Shown here piece after piece: positions 1 through 7,376 of a stretch of 24,837 nt of DNA. Both the position numbers and the translations under genes were made by a program. Origin of the DNA: an uncultured Prevotellaceae bacterium (GTDB lineage Bacteria > Bacteroidota > Bacteroidia > Bacteroidales > Bacteroidaceae); assembly GCA_947303695.1 (NCBI GenBank), contig CAMYYX010000009.1, forward strand, positions 1 through 24,837. The letters run 5' to 3'. Within the stretch, counting starts at the first letter, position 1, and every line of letters begins with the position of its first letter. The notes under the pieces are model-generated. The model saw only the letters and a program-made list of their open reading frames with translations, ran no database searches and was not told where the DNA came from.

Positions 1-1
1 C

Positions 2-811
2 ACTATTTGTTCGTTCGTTCTCTCTCTGCAACTCGTGGCGCAGAGCAGCGACCGTGATTGTATTCGTATGGGAAACAAATATTTCAGGGATAAGGAATTC
101 AATAAAGCTGAGACCTATTATCGCAAGGCGCTATAGTTTAATCCTTCGTTGGAGGCATATTATAATTTGGTTAATGCCTTTGCTTTCCAAGGAAACGACT
201 CGGTTGCATTTGATCAATACAAGAAGGCACTTGAACAGATTGCAGAGACTCCAGAGAAGAAAGCTTATGTTTATCATAACATGGGCAATATGACCTATCT
301 GAACGGACGTAGCTTGATGAAAGCCAACAGTCCTGATGCCATGAAGTCATTTCAACAGGCTGTCGAACTCTACAAAAGTGCACTGCGGTGCAATCCATCA
401 GATGATGAAACTCGCTATAACTTAGCCATGGCGCAGTATATGCTGAAGAAAAACCAACAGAATCAAGACCAAAACCAGCAGAATCAGGATCAGCAGCAGA
501 ACAAAGATCAGGATAAGAAAGACGACCAGAAGGATAAGCAAGATAAAGGCGACAATAAACAGGACCAGAACAAAGACCAAGATAAGAAGGATCAGCAAAA
601 CAAAGATCAGCAGAATGAGCAGAACAAAGATCAGCAACAGGACAAAAAGCAGCAGCAACAGCAACAACCTTCAGAACCACAGAAACCTCAGATGGATGAT
701 AAGACTGTAGAACAACTGCTTAATTCTGCTCAACAGGACGAGAAGGCCGTGCAACGAAAGGTGCAGAAAGCGGAGAAAGCTCATCGTCAAGGACTTGAGA
801 AAGACTGGTAA
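2..811 (+). pseudogene. batC: BatC-like TPR protein, 5' partial, interrupted by in-frame TAG
   Basis: The reading frame enters from the left edge of the window and runs to TAA at 809-811. It encodes the end of a signal-like hydrophobic segment, then TPR sequence (GNKYFRDKEFNKAETYYRKAL), an in-frame TAG at 134-136, and then the same TPR continuing (FNPSLEAYYNLVNAF). A second TPR (KSALRCNPSDDETRYNLAMA) and a Gln/Lys/Asp/Asn-rich tail of about 75 residues follow. This layout is typical of BatC in Bacteroidota Bat (aerotolerance) operons, and the next gene is BatD-like. The TAG is one base from CAG, GAG or AAG, so a nonsense mutation or a sequencing error is likely. A restart at TTG 149 would give a 220-residue product without the signal segment. 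Family call is fairly sure; loss of function is inference. Confidence 0.8.
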
Positions 812-854
812 TCATCAATAATAGAAACAGATAATGTAGATATAGTATAGGACA

Positions 855-3476
855 ATGAATAAGTTGTATATTTCACTTCTAACAATTCTGTGGTCGCTAC
901 CGACCCTCTCTATGTTTGCAGATAATGTGACGTTCAGGGCTTCCGCGCCATCAATCGTGGAAGTCGGGGAACGATTCCGTGTGCAGTACACGGTCAATAG
1001 TCAGGATGTGTCGAACTTTACCTATCCGAAATTCGATGGCTTTGATGTGATGTATGGTCCAAGCACCTCACAACAGAGCAGTTTCCAGTATATCAATGGA
1101 CAGATGTCCCAGAGTTCCTCTTATACTTATACATTTACACTGATGGCAACAAAGACAGGTACTTATACCATCCCACCTGCCAGTGTTGTGGTAGGAGGAC
1201 AAACCTATAAGTCGCAAGGGTTGAATATACAAGTTGTTGCGTCGACTAGTGGAAATCGTCAAAGTCAACAGGGCCAACAAGGCAGTCGCCGTCAACGGAT
1301 GCAGGAAGAAAGCCCTCGCTCGCAATCAACGGGCATCTCCAGTTCCGATCTCTTTATGACGGCTACAGCAAGCCGTACCAGAGTTTATGAACAAGAGGCG
1401 GTGCTGGTTACCTATAAGGTCTATTCGTTGGTCAACCTTACTCAGCTTGATGGAAAGTTGCCGACACTCGACGGATTCCAGATTCAAGAGATTCCACTGC
1501 CTCGAAATAAGGAATTTCAACCAGAGAATTACAACGGACGTCTTTACCATTCTGTCGTGTGGAGTCAATATGTGCTCTTCCCTCAGAAAGCGGGCGATTT
1601 GGTGATTCCGCCGATTACCTATGAAGGTATCGTGGTGCAGCAAAACCGTGCCATCGATCCAATAGAGGCATTCTTCAATGGAACAGGTGGATTGGTTGAA
1701 GTGAAGAAGAAAATAACCACTCCTCAGTTAACCATCCATGTCAGTCCGCTTCCTGATAAACCAGCAAATTACTCTGGTGCTGTGGGGTCATTCTCGCTTT
1801 CGTCAAACATCAGTACGCAACATGTAAAAGCCAATGACGCAATCACCCTAAAGATTGCTATCAAAGGTACCGGTAATATGAAACTCATCTCAGCACCTGA
1901 GGTGGCTTTCCCAAAGGATTTTGAAACTTACGATGCGAAAGTAACAGATAACTTCTCACTTAATCGTAACGGACTGAGCGGAACAAAAGAGTTTGAATAT
2001 CTTGCTGTTCCACGTCATGCAGGGACGTACACGATCCCAGCAACAGATTTTGTGTTTTTCGACCCTTCGACGAATAGTTACAAGACGATTTCTACCGACC
2101 CTTACACGATTGAAGTAGAGAAGGGTAGTGGTTCAAGTAGTTCTGTCGCAAGTTATACGAATAACCAGCAGGATGTCAAGGAACTGAATAAGGATATCCG
2201 ATACATCAAGACAGGAGAAACTGATCTCCAACGTCCGGGTGACAGCTTCTTCGGTTCTTGGAAATTCTGGTTGGCTTATCTCATTCCATTGTTGATTTTC
2301 CTCTCGATTCTTGCCATCGGCCATAAACAGATAAAAGACAACGCTAACATTGCTAAGACGCGTGGCAAGAAAGCCAATAAGATAGCAAAGAAACGTTTGA
2401 AGGTAGCAGCGAAGTTGTTGGCAGATAAGAACCAAAGTGAGTTCTATGACGAAGTGATGCGTGCGTTATGGGGTTATATCGCTGACAAACTCAATATGCC
2501 ACAGGCAAATCTCAACAAGGACAATATCAACGCAGCACTCGCACAGCAACAAGTTGATCCGCAGCTTACCGATGAGTTCATCAAGACATTGAACGAATGT
2601 GAGTTTGCACGATATGCACCAGGTAATCCAAACGAGAACATGGAGGCGGTTTATAATAGTGCAGTAAATGTTATCAGCAAGATGGAAGATAATTTCAAGA
2701 AAGCACCTCAGCCAAAGAATTCTTCGGCGATGCTTGTGCTGATACTGACAGCTCTCTTGTCGGTCACATCGCTCACAGTTACTGCTCAGTCAAAGCAGAA
2801 GGCAGATGACCTTTATGCCAAGGAACACTATGCAGAGGCAGCACAGATTTATGAATCGATTATCAGTGAGCGAGGGGTATCGAAGGATATATATTATAAC
2901 CTCGGTAATTGTTACTACAAGTTAGATTCTGTGGCATTGTCCGTACTCAACTACGAGCGTGCTTTGATACTCGATCCGAGTGATGGCGATACAAAGGCCA
3001 ATCTGGCATTGGCACGTGGCAAGACTTCCGATAAAGTTACACCTCCATCAGAGATGTTCTTCGTTACTTGGTGGCGAAGCCTGACCAACCTCATGAGTAT
3101 TAACAGTTGGCTCATCATAGCCTTTGTGGCTTTTGTACTGATGCTGGCCAGCATCTTGGTGTATGCCTTTATGTCTAACTTCTCTATCCGTAAGGCAGGA
3201 TTCTATGGATGTTTGCTGATGCTGTTTGTTACAGTGGTAGCCAATCTCTGTGCCCTGTCACAGCATCATGTCATCGTCAATCGCCACTATGCCATCATTA
3301 TGTCACCTTCTGTAACTGTGAAGAGTTCGCCAAGCGACACAAGTACTGATTTGTTCATCATCCATGAAGGGGCAAAAGTAGAGATGCTTGACCAGTCGAT
3401 GAAGGAATGGTGTGAGGTGAAACTTGAGGAAGGTAAAGTGGGATGGGTACCTGTCAGTGTATTCGAACAGATTTAA
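855..3476 (+). CDS. BatD-BatE fusion protein (aerotolerance operon)
   Basis: This 873-residue protein combines two Bat-family members normally described as separate proteins. Residues 1-22 are a signal peptide. Residues 23-425 are BatD-like beta-rich periplasmic modules, with a Gln/Ser/Arg-rich linker near 133-160. A membrane helix follows at about 469-489, then a basic, probably cytoplasmic region at 490-620. The second half reads as BatE: a signal-peptide-like hydrophobic segment at 623-642, TPRs at 645-720 (YYNLGNCYYKLDSVALSVLNYERAL region), two membrane helices at 750-772 and 780-800, and an SH3-like domain at 815-873 (ending GWVPVSVF). The predicted topology is consistent, since the former BatE signal peptide would bring the chain back to the periplasm. 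The gene starts 43 bp after batC and is probably cotranscribed with it. The biochemical role of Bat proteins is poorly defined; they are linked to oxygen tolerance and envelope stress. Confidence 0.85.
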   Translation: MNKLYISLLTILWSLPTLSMFADNVTFRASAPSIVEVGERFRVQYTVNSQDVSNFTYPKFDGFDVMYGPSTSQQSSFQYINGQMSQSSSYTYTFTLMATKTGTYTIPPASVVVGGQTYKSQGLNIQVVASTSGNRQSQQGQQGSRRQRMQEESPRSQSTGISSSDLFMTATASRTRVYEQEAVLVTYKVYSLVNLTQLDGKLPTLDGFQIQEIPLPRNKEFQPENYNGRLYHSVVWSQYVLFPQKAGDLVIPPITYEGIVVQQNRAIDPIEAFFNGTGGLVEVKKKITTPQLTIHVSPLPDKPANYSGAVGSFSLSSNISTQHVKANDAITLKIAIKGTGNMKLISAPEVAFPKDFETYDAKVTDNFSLNRNGLSGTKEFEYLAVPRHAGTYTIPATDFVFFDPSTNSYKTISTDPYTIEVEKGSGSSSSVASYTNNQQDVKELNKDIRYIKTGETDLQRPGDSFFGSWKFWLAYLIPLLIFLSILAIGHKQIKDNANIAKTRGKKANKIAKKRLKVAAKLLADKNQSEFYDEVMRALWGYIADKLNMPQANLNKDNINAALAQQQVDPQLTDEFIKTLNECEFARYAPGNPNENMEAVYNSAVNVISKMEDNFKKAPQPKNSSAMLVLILTALLSVTSLTVTAQSKQKADDLYAKEHYAEAAQIYESIISERGVSKDIYYNLGNCYYKLDSVALSVLNYERALILDPSDGDTKANLALARGKTSDKVTPPSEMFFVTWWRSLTNLMSINSWLIIAFVAFVLMLASILVYAFMSNFSIRKAGFYGCLLMLFVTVVANLCALSQHHVIVNRHYAIIMSPSVTVKSSPSDTSTDLFIIHEGAKVEMLDQSMKEWCEVKLEEGKVGWVPVSVFEQI

Positions 3477-3513
3477 TTTATAATGTATAATTTATAATGT
3501 ATAATTTATAATG
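3474..3513 (+). repeat. 14-bp AT-rich tandem repeat, about 2.9 copies
   Basis: The unit TAATTTATAATGTA occurs at 3474-3487 and 3488-3501, and 12 of its 14 bases recur at 3502-3513. The array contains the stop codon of the BatD-BatE gene at its left end and supplies the ATG of the PAP2 gene from the last copy. Copy-number change would alter the intergenic spacing and the number of candidate ATGs without changing either protein. Confidence 0.9.
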
Positions 3514-4200
3514 AACTATGCATTAGATATTGATCGCGCTATAACACTCGCTCTCAACGGTAGCGATTCGCTCTTTTGGGATAATCTCATGATTTGTGTC
3601 ACTAATACCTTTTCATGGTCTCTCATCATCGTCATGTTGTTAGTTATTATCTTCCGCAATAACTATGTGCGAGATGGTTTGATTATCCTCTTGACCATTG
3701 GTTTGATGATTTTTGTTGCTGATCGACTTTGCTCGGGTCTTGTGAAGCCTATGGTGGCACGTTGGCGACCTACTCAGGATCCTGAGATTATGTATCTTAT
3801 CGATGTAGTTGAAGGCTACCGAGGTGGACGATTTGGATTCTTTTCTGGACATGCCTGCAATACATTTTGTATGGCTACGTTCCTTTCTTTTTTATTCCGT
3901 TATCGTGCAGTTACGATAACCCTCTTTTTCTGGTCAGTCACAACGACGTTTACGCGTCTTTATTTAGGTGTCCACTATTTTGGAGATGTGACAGTAGGGC
4001 TGATAGTGGGTATTCTTATCGGCTGGGTATTCTATCAGCTATATCAATTATTGATGCGCCGTATAGGAACTCCTCGTTATATTTCTGACCAATGTACCGC
4101 TACAGGATATAAGAAATTAGATATGCACCACTTCCTTACTGTGGTCTTTTTCAACTATATCATCGTCCTTCTTGTTGCTATGGCAAGAGGTATACACTAA
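3511..4200 (+). CDS. PAP2-family membrane phosphatase
   Basis: This 229-residue protein is predicted to have about five or six membrane helices and carries the three PAP2 (type 2 phosphatidic acid phosphatase) signatures. Motif 1 is K79-x6-R86-P87 (KPMVARWRP), motif 2 is S112-G113-H114 (FFSGHA, in place of the usual PSGH), and motif 3 is R149-x5-H155-x3-D159 (TRLYLGVHYFGD). The two histidines are the expected nucleophile and its partner. Members dephosphorylate lipid phosphates such as phosphatidic acid, undecaprenyl pyrophosphate or lipid A; the substrate here cannot be told from sequence. The ATG is supplied by the last copy of a tandem repeat that starts at the end of the Bat gene. It ends 10 bp before the MgtC-like gene, so the two are probably cotranscribed. 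Confidence 0.87.
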   Translation: MNYALDIDRAITLALNGSDSLFWDNLMICVTNTFSWSLIIVMLLVIIFRNNYVRDGLIILLTIGLMIFVADRLCSGLVKPMVARWRPTQDPEIMYLIDVVEGYRGGRFGFFSGHACNTFCMATFLSFLFRYRAVTITLFFWSVTTTFTRLYLGVHYFGDVTVGLIVGILIGWVFYQLYQLLMRRIGTPRYISDQCTATGYKKLDMHHFLTVVFFNYIIVLLVAMARGIH

Positions 4201-4210
4201 TTCTTTCGCT

Positions 4211-4882
4211 ATGGATTATATTATTCGTATATTAGTCGCAGCTCTCTTGGGGGGTGTAATCGGACTGGAGAGAGAGTATCGGGCAAAGGATGCGGGTTTC
4301 CGTACCCATTTCCTGGTTGCCTTAGGCAGTGCGCTCTTTATGGTATTATCACAGTACGGATTCGGTGAAGTGCTAGACCACTATGCCGATAACCTTAATG
4401 TGCGACTTGATGTGTCGCGCGTAGCGGCTCAGATAGTTACTGGTATCGGTTTTATTGGTGCAGGAACCATCATCTTCCAGAAACGTACTGTTCACGGTCT
4501 CACAACTGCTGCAGGTGTGTGGGTGGCAGCTGCAATAGGAATGGCATGTGGTTCAAGTATGTACATCCTTGCATGTGTGGCGACAGCTTTGGTTCTATTG
4601 GGCTTGGAGGGAATGAATATGTTTCTTCATCAGTTTGGTGAAAGCCAATTCTCTGTGCGCTTTACCGCACCGACTCAACAACATATCGAACAAGTACGTC
4701 AACATTTGGCTCAATATAAAATAGGTATAAAATCCTATCGAATGGAAGAACGTGTTGATGCTGCAGGACATGTTCTTTATGCGGTTAGTTTAGACCTGCA
4801 TGTGCGTCGAAATCGTATTCGACAGCAAATGCTTGACATCTTATCAACGGTTGATGGTATCACAATAGAAGTTGTTGAGTAA
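4211..4882 (+). CDS. MgtC/SapB family inner-membrane protein
   Basis: The protein has 223 residues. The N-terminal membrane domain (about 1-140) carries the MgtC/SapB hallmarks: LLGGVIGLEREYRAKDAGFRT at 12-32, then VTGIGFIGAGTIIF at 76-89 and GLTTAAGVWVAAAIGMA at 96-112. A soluble ACT-like C-terminal domain follows at about 147-223. ATG 4211 is chosen over an upstream in-frame TTG at 4172 because MDYIIRILVAALLGG matches the usual start of the family, and the TTG lies inside the PAP2 gene. MgtC proteins are associated with growth in low magnesium and with ATP synthase control in some pathogens. The role of Bacteroidota members is not established. A strong hairpin follows the gene. Confidence 0.88.
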   Translation: MDYIIRILVAALLGGVIGLEREYRAKDAGFRTHFLVALGSALFMVLSQYGFGEVLDHYADNLNVRLDVSRVAAQIVTGIGFIGAGTIIFQKRTVHGLTTAAGVWVAAAIGMACGSSMYILACVATALVLLGLEGMNMFLHQFGESQFSVRFTAPTQQHIEQVRQHLAQYKIGIKSYRMEERVDAAGHVLYAVSLDLHVRRNRIRQQMLDILSTVDGITIEVVE

Positions 4883-4906
4883 TACTCCGTTTAGATTTTA
4901 ACTTAC

Positions 4907-4946
4907 AACAATAGGGCTGAAAGCGTGTGCTTCTAGCCCTATTGTT
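4907..4946. terminator. Bidirectional terminator hairpin between convergent genes
   Basis: AACAATAGGGCT (4907-4918) pairs perfectly over 12 bp with AGCCCTATTGTT (4935-4946). The intervening bases hold an inner AAGC/GCTT stem with a GTGT loop. It lies between the MgtC-like gene (plus) and the DUF4270 gene (minus). The U tracts are short on both sides, so efficiency is uncertain. Confidence 0.75.
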
Positions 4947-4962
4947 TTATGATAGATATATG

Positions 4963-6342
4963 CTATTGAGCAAATTTACTATAAATAATATCGAGTTTTA
5001 CTGGTGTATTACCTCCAACAAGTCGAGCACTGGTCATTGAGAAATCGTGACACAGTTTTACGAGGTTCTTGGTGGAAACCGTGGAGGATTCGAATGTAGG
5101 TTCAACGGGAATGAGTAGCACTTTGTTGTAGTTGGCCGTTGCCGAGCCGTCTCGCAATTCTTTTTGCATGGTGCTAATCAAATGTGCGATGTTGTTGAAT
5201 GTATAGGTGTTGTTCGTCGAGTTGAACATGCTGAGGTAGGAAGTGTTCGCATCGGCGAGGTGATAGTTCTCAAAGAATCCTTTGTTATAGTCGTCGAGTC
5301 GCACCAAGAGAAGATATTTTGGAATATCAAGTCGGAATCCGCTGTTGACGATGTCGTTGTACCGAGTCAGCACGAGTTTGGCTTGATTGATGGTGTCTGT
5401 ACTCAGTATCTGATCAATGGGTAGGGTTGCCATCGTGAAGATGCCTGCAGGACTTTTCAGATAAGTGGAGGAGGTGTCTTCCAATAGCTTCTCAAGGTTG
5501 TAATTGGCAAAATGGGTTGCCTGTATGACCTCTTCGGTAGCAGCAAATTGACTGGTTCCTGTAGTATCCTTTTTCTCGTCGGGTAAGTGGTAACGATAGT
5601 TGATGTTAAACTGTACGATGTTGATGTAGGCAAGTGCACCATCACCACTTTCAAGTTTGAAATAGAATCCTTTACAACCAGGAAGTCCGCTGTTAATCCA
5701 TGCTTCAGAGTCTTTGAAGTATTCTGGGTTTGAATCCCAGGCGGCACGAATTTGCTTACCTATTGTGTTTGGAAGTGGAATGATAATCTTGTTTTTATAC
5801 GATGAGCTACTGCGTTCCGAATCACTGATGGTGCGGTCTGAGAGTGTGAACCATTTCTCAGCAATGGGTTTCTCGCTTGTGTCGCAGTATTGGGTTGGGT
5901 CGATATTTGTGTAATAGTCAGCATCTGGATTCATAATCTTTGTGAGTGGGTAGACGCTGATTTTAAATGTAGCTAACGAATCTCCTACATACTTAGTGAC
6001 GAAGAGTCTGAGGTCTGTGGATAGGATGCTGTTGTCGATGATGGAATCAGGGAATGCGAAATCATCGATGCAGTGGAACTGAGCAATGAAGTCAGACTTA
6101 ATAATAGTGCCAGTCTCAGGATCTGTGAATTGTCCCAGATATGACTTACTTGAACGGGCGAGAACTGAGTCACCAGCAGAATATGATTGTGTGAATACAT
6201 CGTATGTGCGACTTTCTTTCACAACGATGTCTGTTGATGGCATCATATCGCTTCCGAGTGTGTCTGTATTGTCGTCGCAAGAGATGATGGCAAAGAAAGT
6301 CGTGAACAGTAGTGCTAATATATAAAATGGCTTGAGGTTCAT
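4963..6342 (-). CDS. DUF4270-family lipoprotein
   Basis: The protein has 459 residues with a hydrophobic N-terminus ending in FFAIISCDDN, a probable lipoprotein signal with lipidated Cys22. The body has the features of Bacteroidota DUF4270 proteins: an early TLGSDMMPSTDIVV stretch, a YLGQFTDPETGTIIKSDFIAQF region near residues 68-90, and beta-rich sequence to the end. The function of the family is unknown; an outer-membrane or periplasmic location is inferred from the lipobox. It lies 45 bp downstream of the GT5-like gene and is probably cotranscribed with it from the promoter at 7236-7267, a pairing I recall as common in this phylum. The gene ends at the bidirectional hairpin. Confidence 0.8.
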   Translation of the reverse strand: MNLKPFYILALLFTTFFAIISCDDNTDTLGSDMMPSTDIVVKESRTYDVFTQSYSAGDSVLARSSKSYLGQFTDPETGTIIKSDFIAQFHCIDDFAFPDSIIDNSILSTDLRLFVTKYVGDSLATFKISVYPLTKIMNPDADYYTNIDPTQYCDTSEKPIAEKWFTLSDRTISDSERSSSSYKNKIIIPLPNTIGKQIRAAWDSNPEYFKDSEAWINSGLPGCKGFYFKLESGDGALAYINIVQFNINYRYHLPDEKKDTTGTSQFAATEEVIQATHFANYNLEKLLEDTSSTYLKSPAGIFTMATLPIDQILSTDTINQAKLVLTRYNDIVNSGFRLDIPKYLLLVRLDDYNKGFFENYHLADANTSYLSMFNSTNNTYTFNNIAHLISTMQKELRDGSATANYNKVLLIPVEPTFESSTVSTKNLVKLCHDFSMTSARLVGGNTPVKLDIIYSKFAQ

Positions 6343-6387
6343 TTTGACAAATGCGTTTGAAAATTGTTTGTCATATTGCCCGTAGGA

Positions 6388-7209
6388 CTATTCGTCGGTG
6401 GGCATGAGCGAGTCGTAGAACTGGCTATAGGCTTCCGCATAGTTTTCTTCGCCTTGATAGGTGAGAATTGGTTTGCCGAGCGATTTGGCATATGTGGTAA
6501 TCTCGGATGGTGTTCGCTTTGATTCTAGTACGACTCCGTCGGCGAATTTGATGGCTATCTTGGCAAGCTCTGGATAGGTACAATTGCCCGTACAAACGTC
6601 GGAAATGTCTTTCGCTGAGATTCCTTTGAATGGAATGCTTCGTTGGAAACTGTCGCCCAAGTCGGTCTTGAATTCTGATGCCGATATGGAGATGACAACT
6701 TTAGAATCACAGAACGAAGGCTCGTCTTGATAGGCACGTTTAATGAGAAGCGGTGCTAAAGCTGCTGCCCATCCATGGCAGTGTATAATATCAGGTATCC
6801 AACGCAACTTCTTCATGGTTTCGAGCACACCGCGTACGTAGAAGATTGCACGTTCGCCGTTGTCGTGATACTCTTCACCTGTTTCGTCAGCTATGATTCC
6901 CTTGCGGGTAAAATAGTCGTCGTTATCGATGAAGTAGATTTGCATACGTGCATTTTGTAGTGAAGCTACCTTGATGAGTAGCGGGTGGTCGGTGTCATCG
7001 ATGATGATGTTCATTCCTGATAAACGAATGACTTCATGGAGTTGGTTTCTACGTTCGTTGATGATTCCCCAATTCGGAGAAAATGTACGGATTTCATACC
7101 CCATCTCCTGTATGAGTTGTGGAAGTTGTTGACCCTTTACTGACAGCGGCGATTCTGCCACATAAGGAATCATTTCAGTTGTGATGAATAGTACCTTTTT
7201 TGCTTTCAT
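6388..7209 (-). CDS. Stand-alone glycogen/starch-synthase-like N-terminal domain protein
   Basis: The protein has 273 residues. MKAKKVLFITTEMIPYVAES at the start matches the opening of GT5 glycogen synthases, and HCHGWAAALAPLLIK at 143-157 corresponds to the conserved HAHDW segment. The chain stops after the first Rossmann domain, whereas full GT5 enzymes have about 470-490 residues and a second nucleotide-sugar-binding domain. The family's KxGGL motif near residue 20 is also replaced (PLSVKGQQLPQ). Such short proteins are commonly annotated as glycogen/starch synthase in Bacteroidota, but catalytic activity is doubtful here. ATG 7209 is preferred to upstream in-frame codons because a good promoter lies at 7236-7267, inside the longer version. 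The gene is followed by the DUF4270 lipoprotein. Confidence 0.75.
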   Translation of the reverse strand: MKAKKVLFITTEMIPYVAESPLSVKGQQLPQLIQEMGYEIRTFSPNWGIINERRNQLHEVIRLSGMNIIIDDTDHPLLIKVASLQNARMQIYFIDNDDYFTRKGIIADETGEEYHDNGERAIFYVRGVLETMKKLRWIPDIIHCHGWAAALAPLLIKRAYQDEPSFCDSKVVISISASEFKTDLGDSFQRSIPFKGISAKDISDVCTGNCTYPELAKIAIKFADGVVLESKRTPSEITTYAKSLGKPILTYQGEENYAEAYSQFYDSLMPTDE

Positions 7210-7235
7210 TAAACATGGTTTTAGCTTTTCATTTG

Positions 7236-7267
7236 CAAAGTTACGTATTTTTTCGCAAAAATGCAAA
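7236..7267 (-). promoter_or_regulatory. Bacteroidota-type promoter for the GT5-like/DUF4270 unit
   Basis: Reading the minus strand, TTTG (7267-7264) is followed after 20 bp by TAACTTTG (7243-7236). This matches the Bacteroidota -33/-7 consensus. The start ATG at 7209 follows after about 26 bases, which supports the shorter start chosen for the gene. Confidence 0.75.
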
Positions 7268-7376
7268 TCCTCGCTCTCTTTTTAATATTTTTTTGATGTT
7301 AGGAATATCTGTTTTGTCGTTTTAGTGTATGACATAAGGAATCTTGGCTCTTGTTCTTGCGGTTCTCGCTTTTTCC

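Noticed and set aside
422..667. Minus-strand ORF of 81 codons rich in Leu, Val and Ile
   Set aside because: It is the antisense shadow of the Gln/Lys/Asp-rich tail of batC; the biased composition keeps the frame open.
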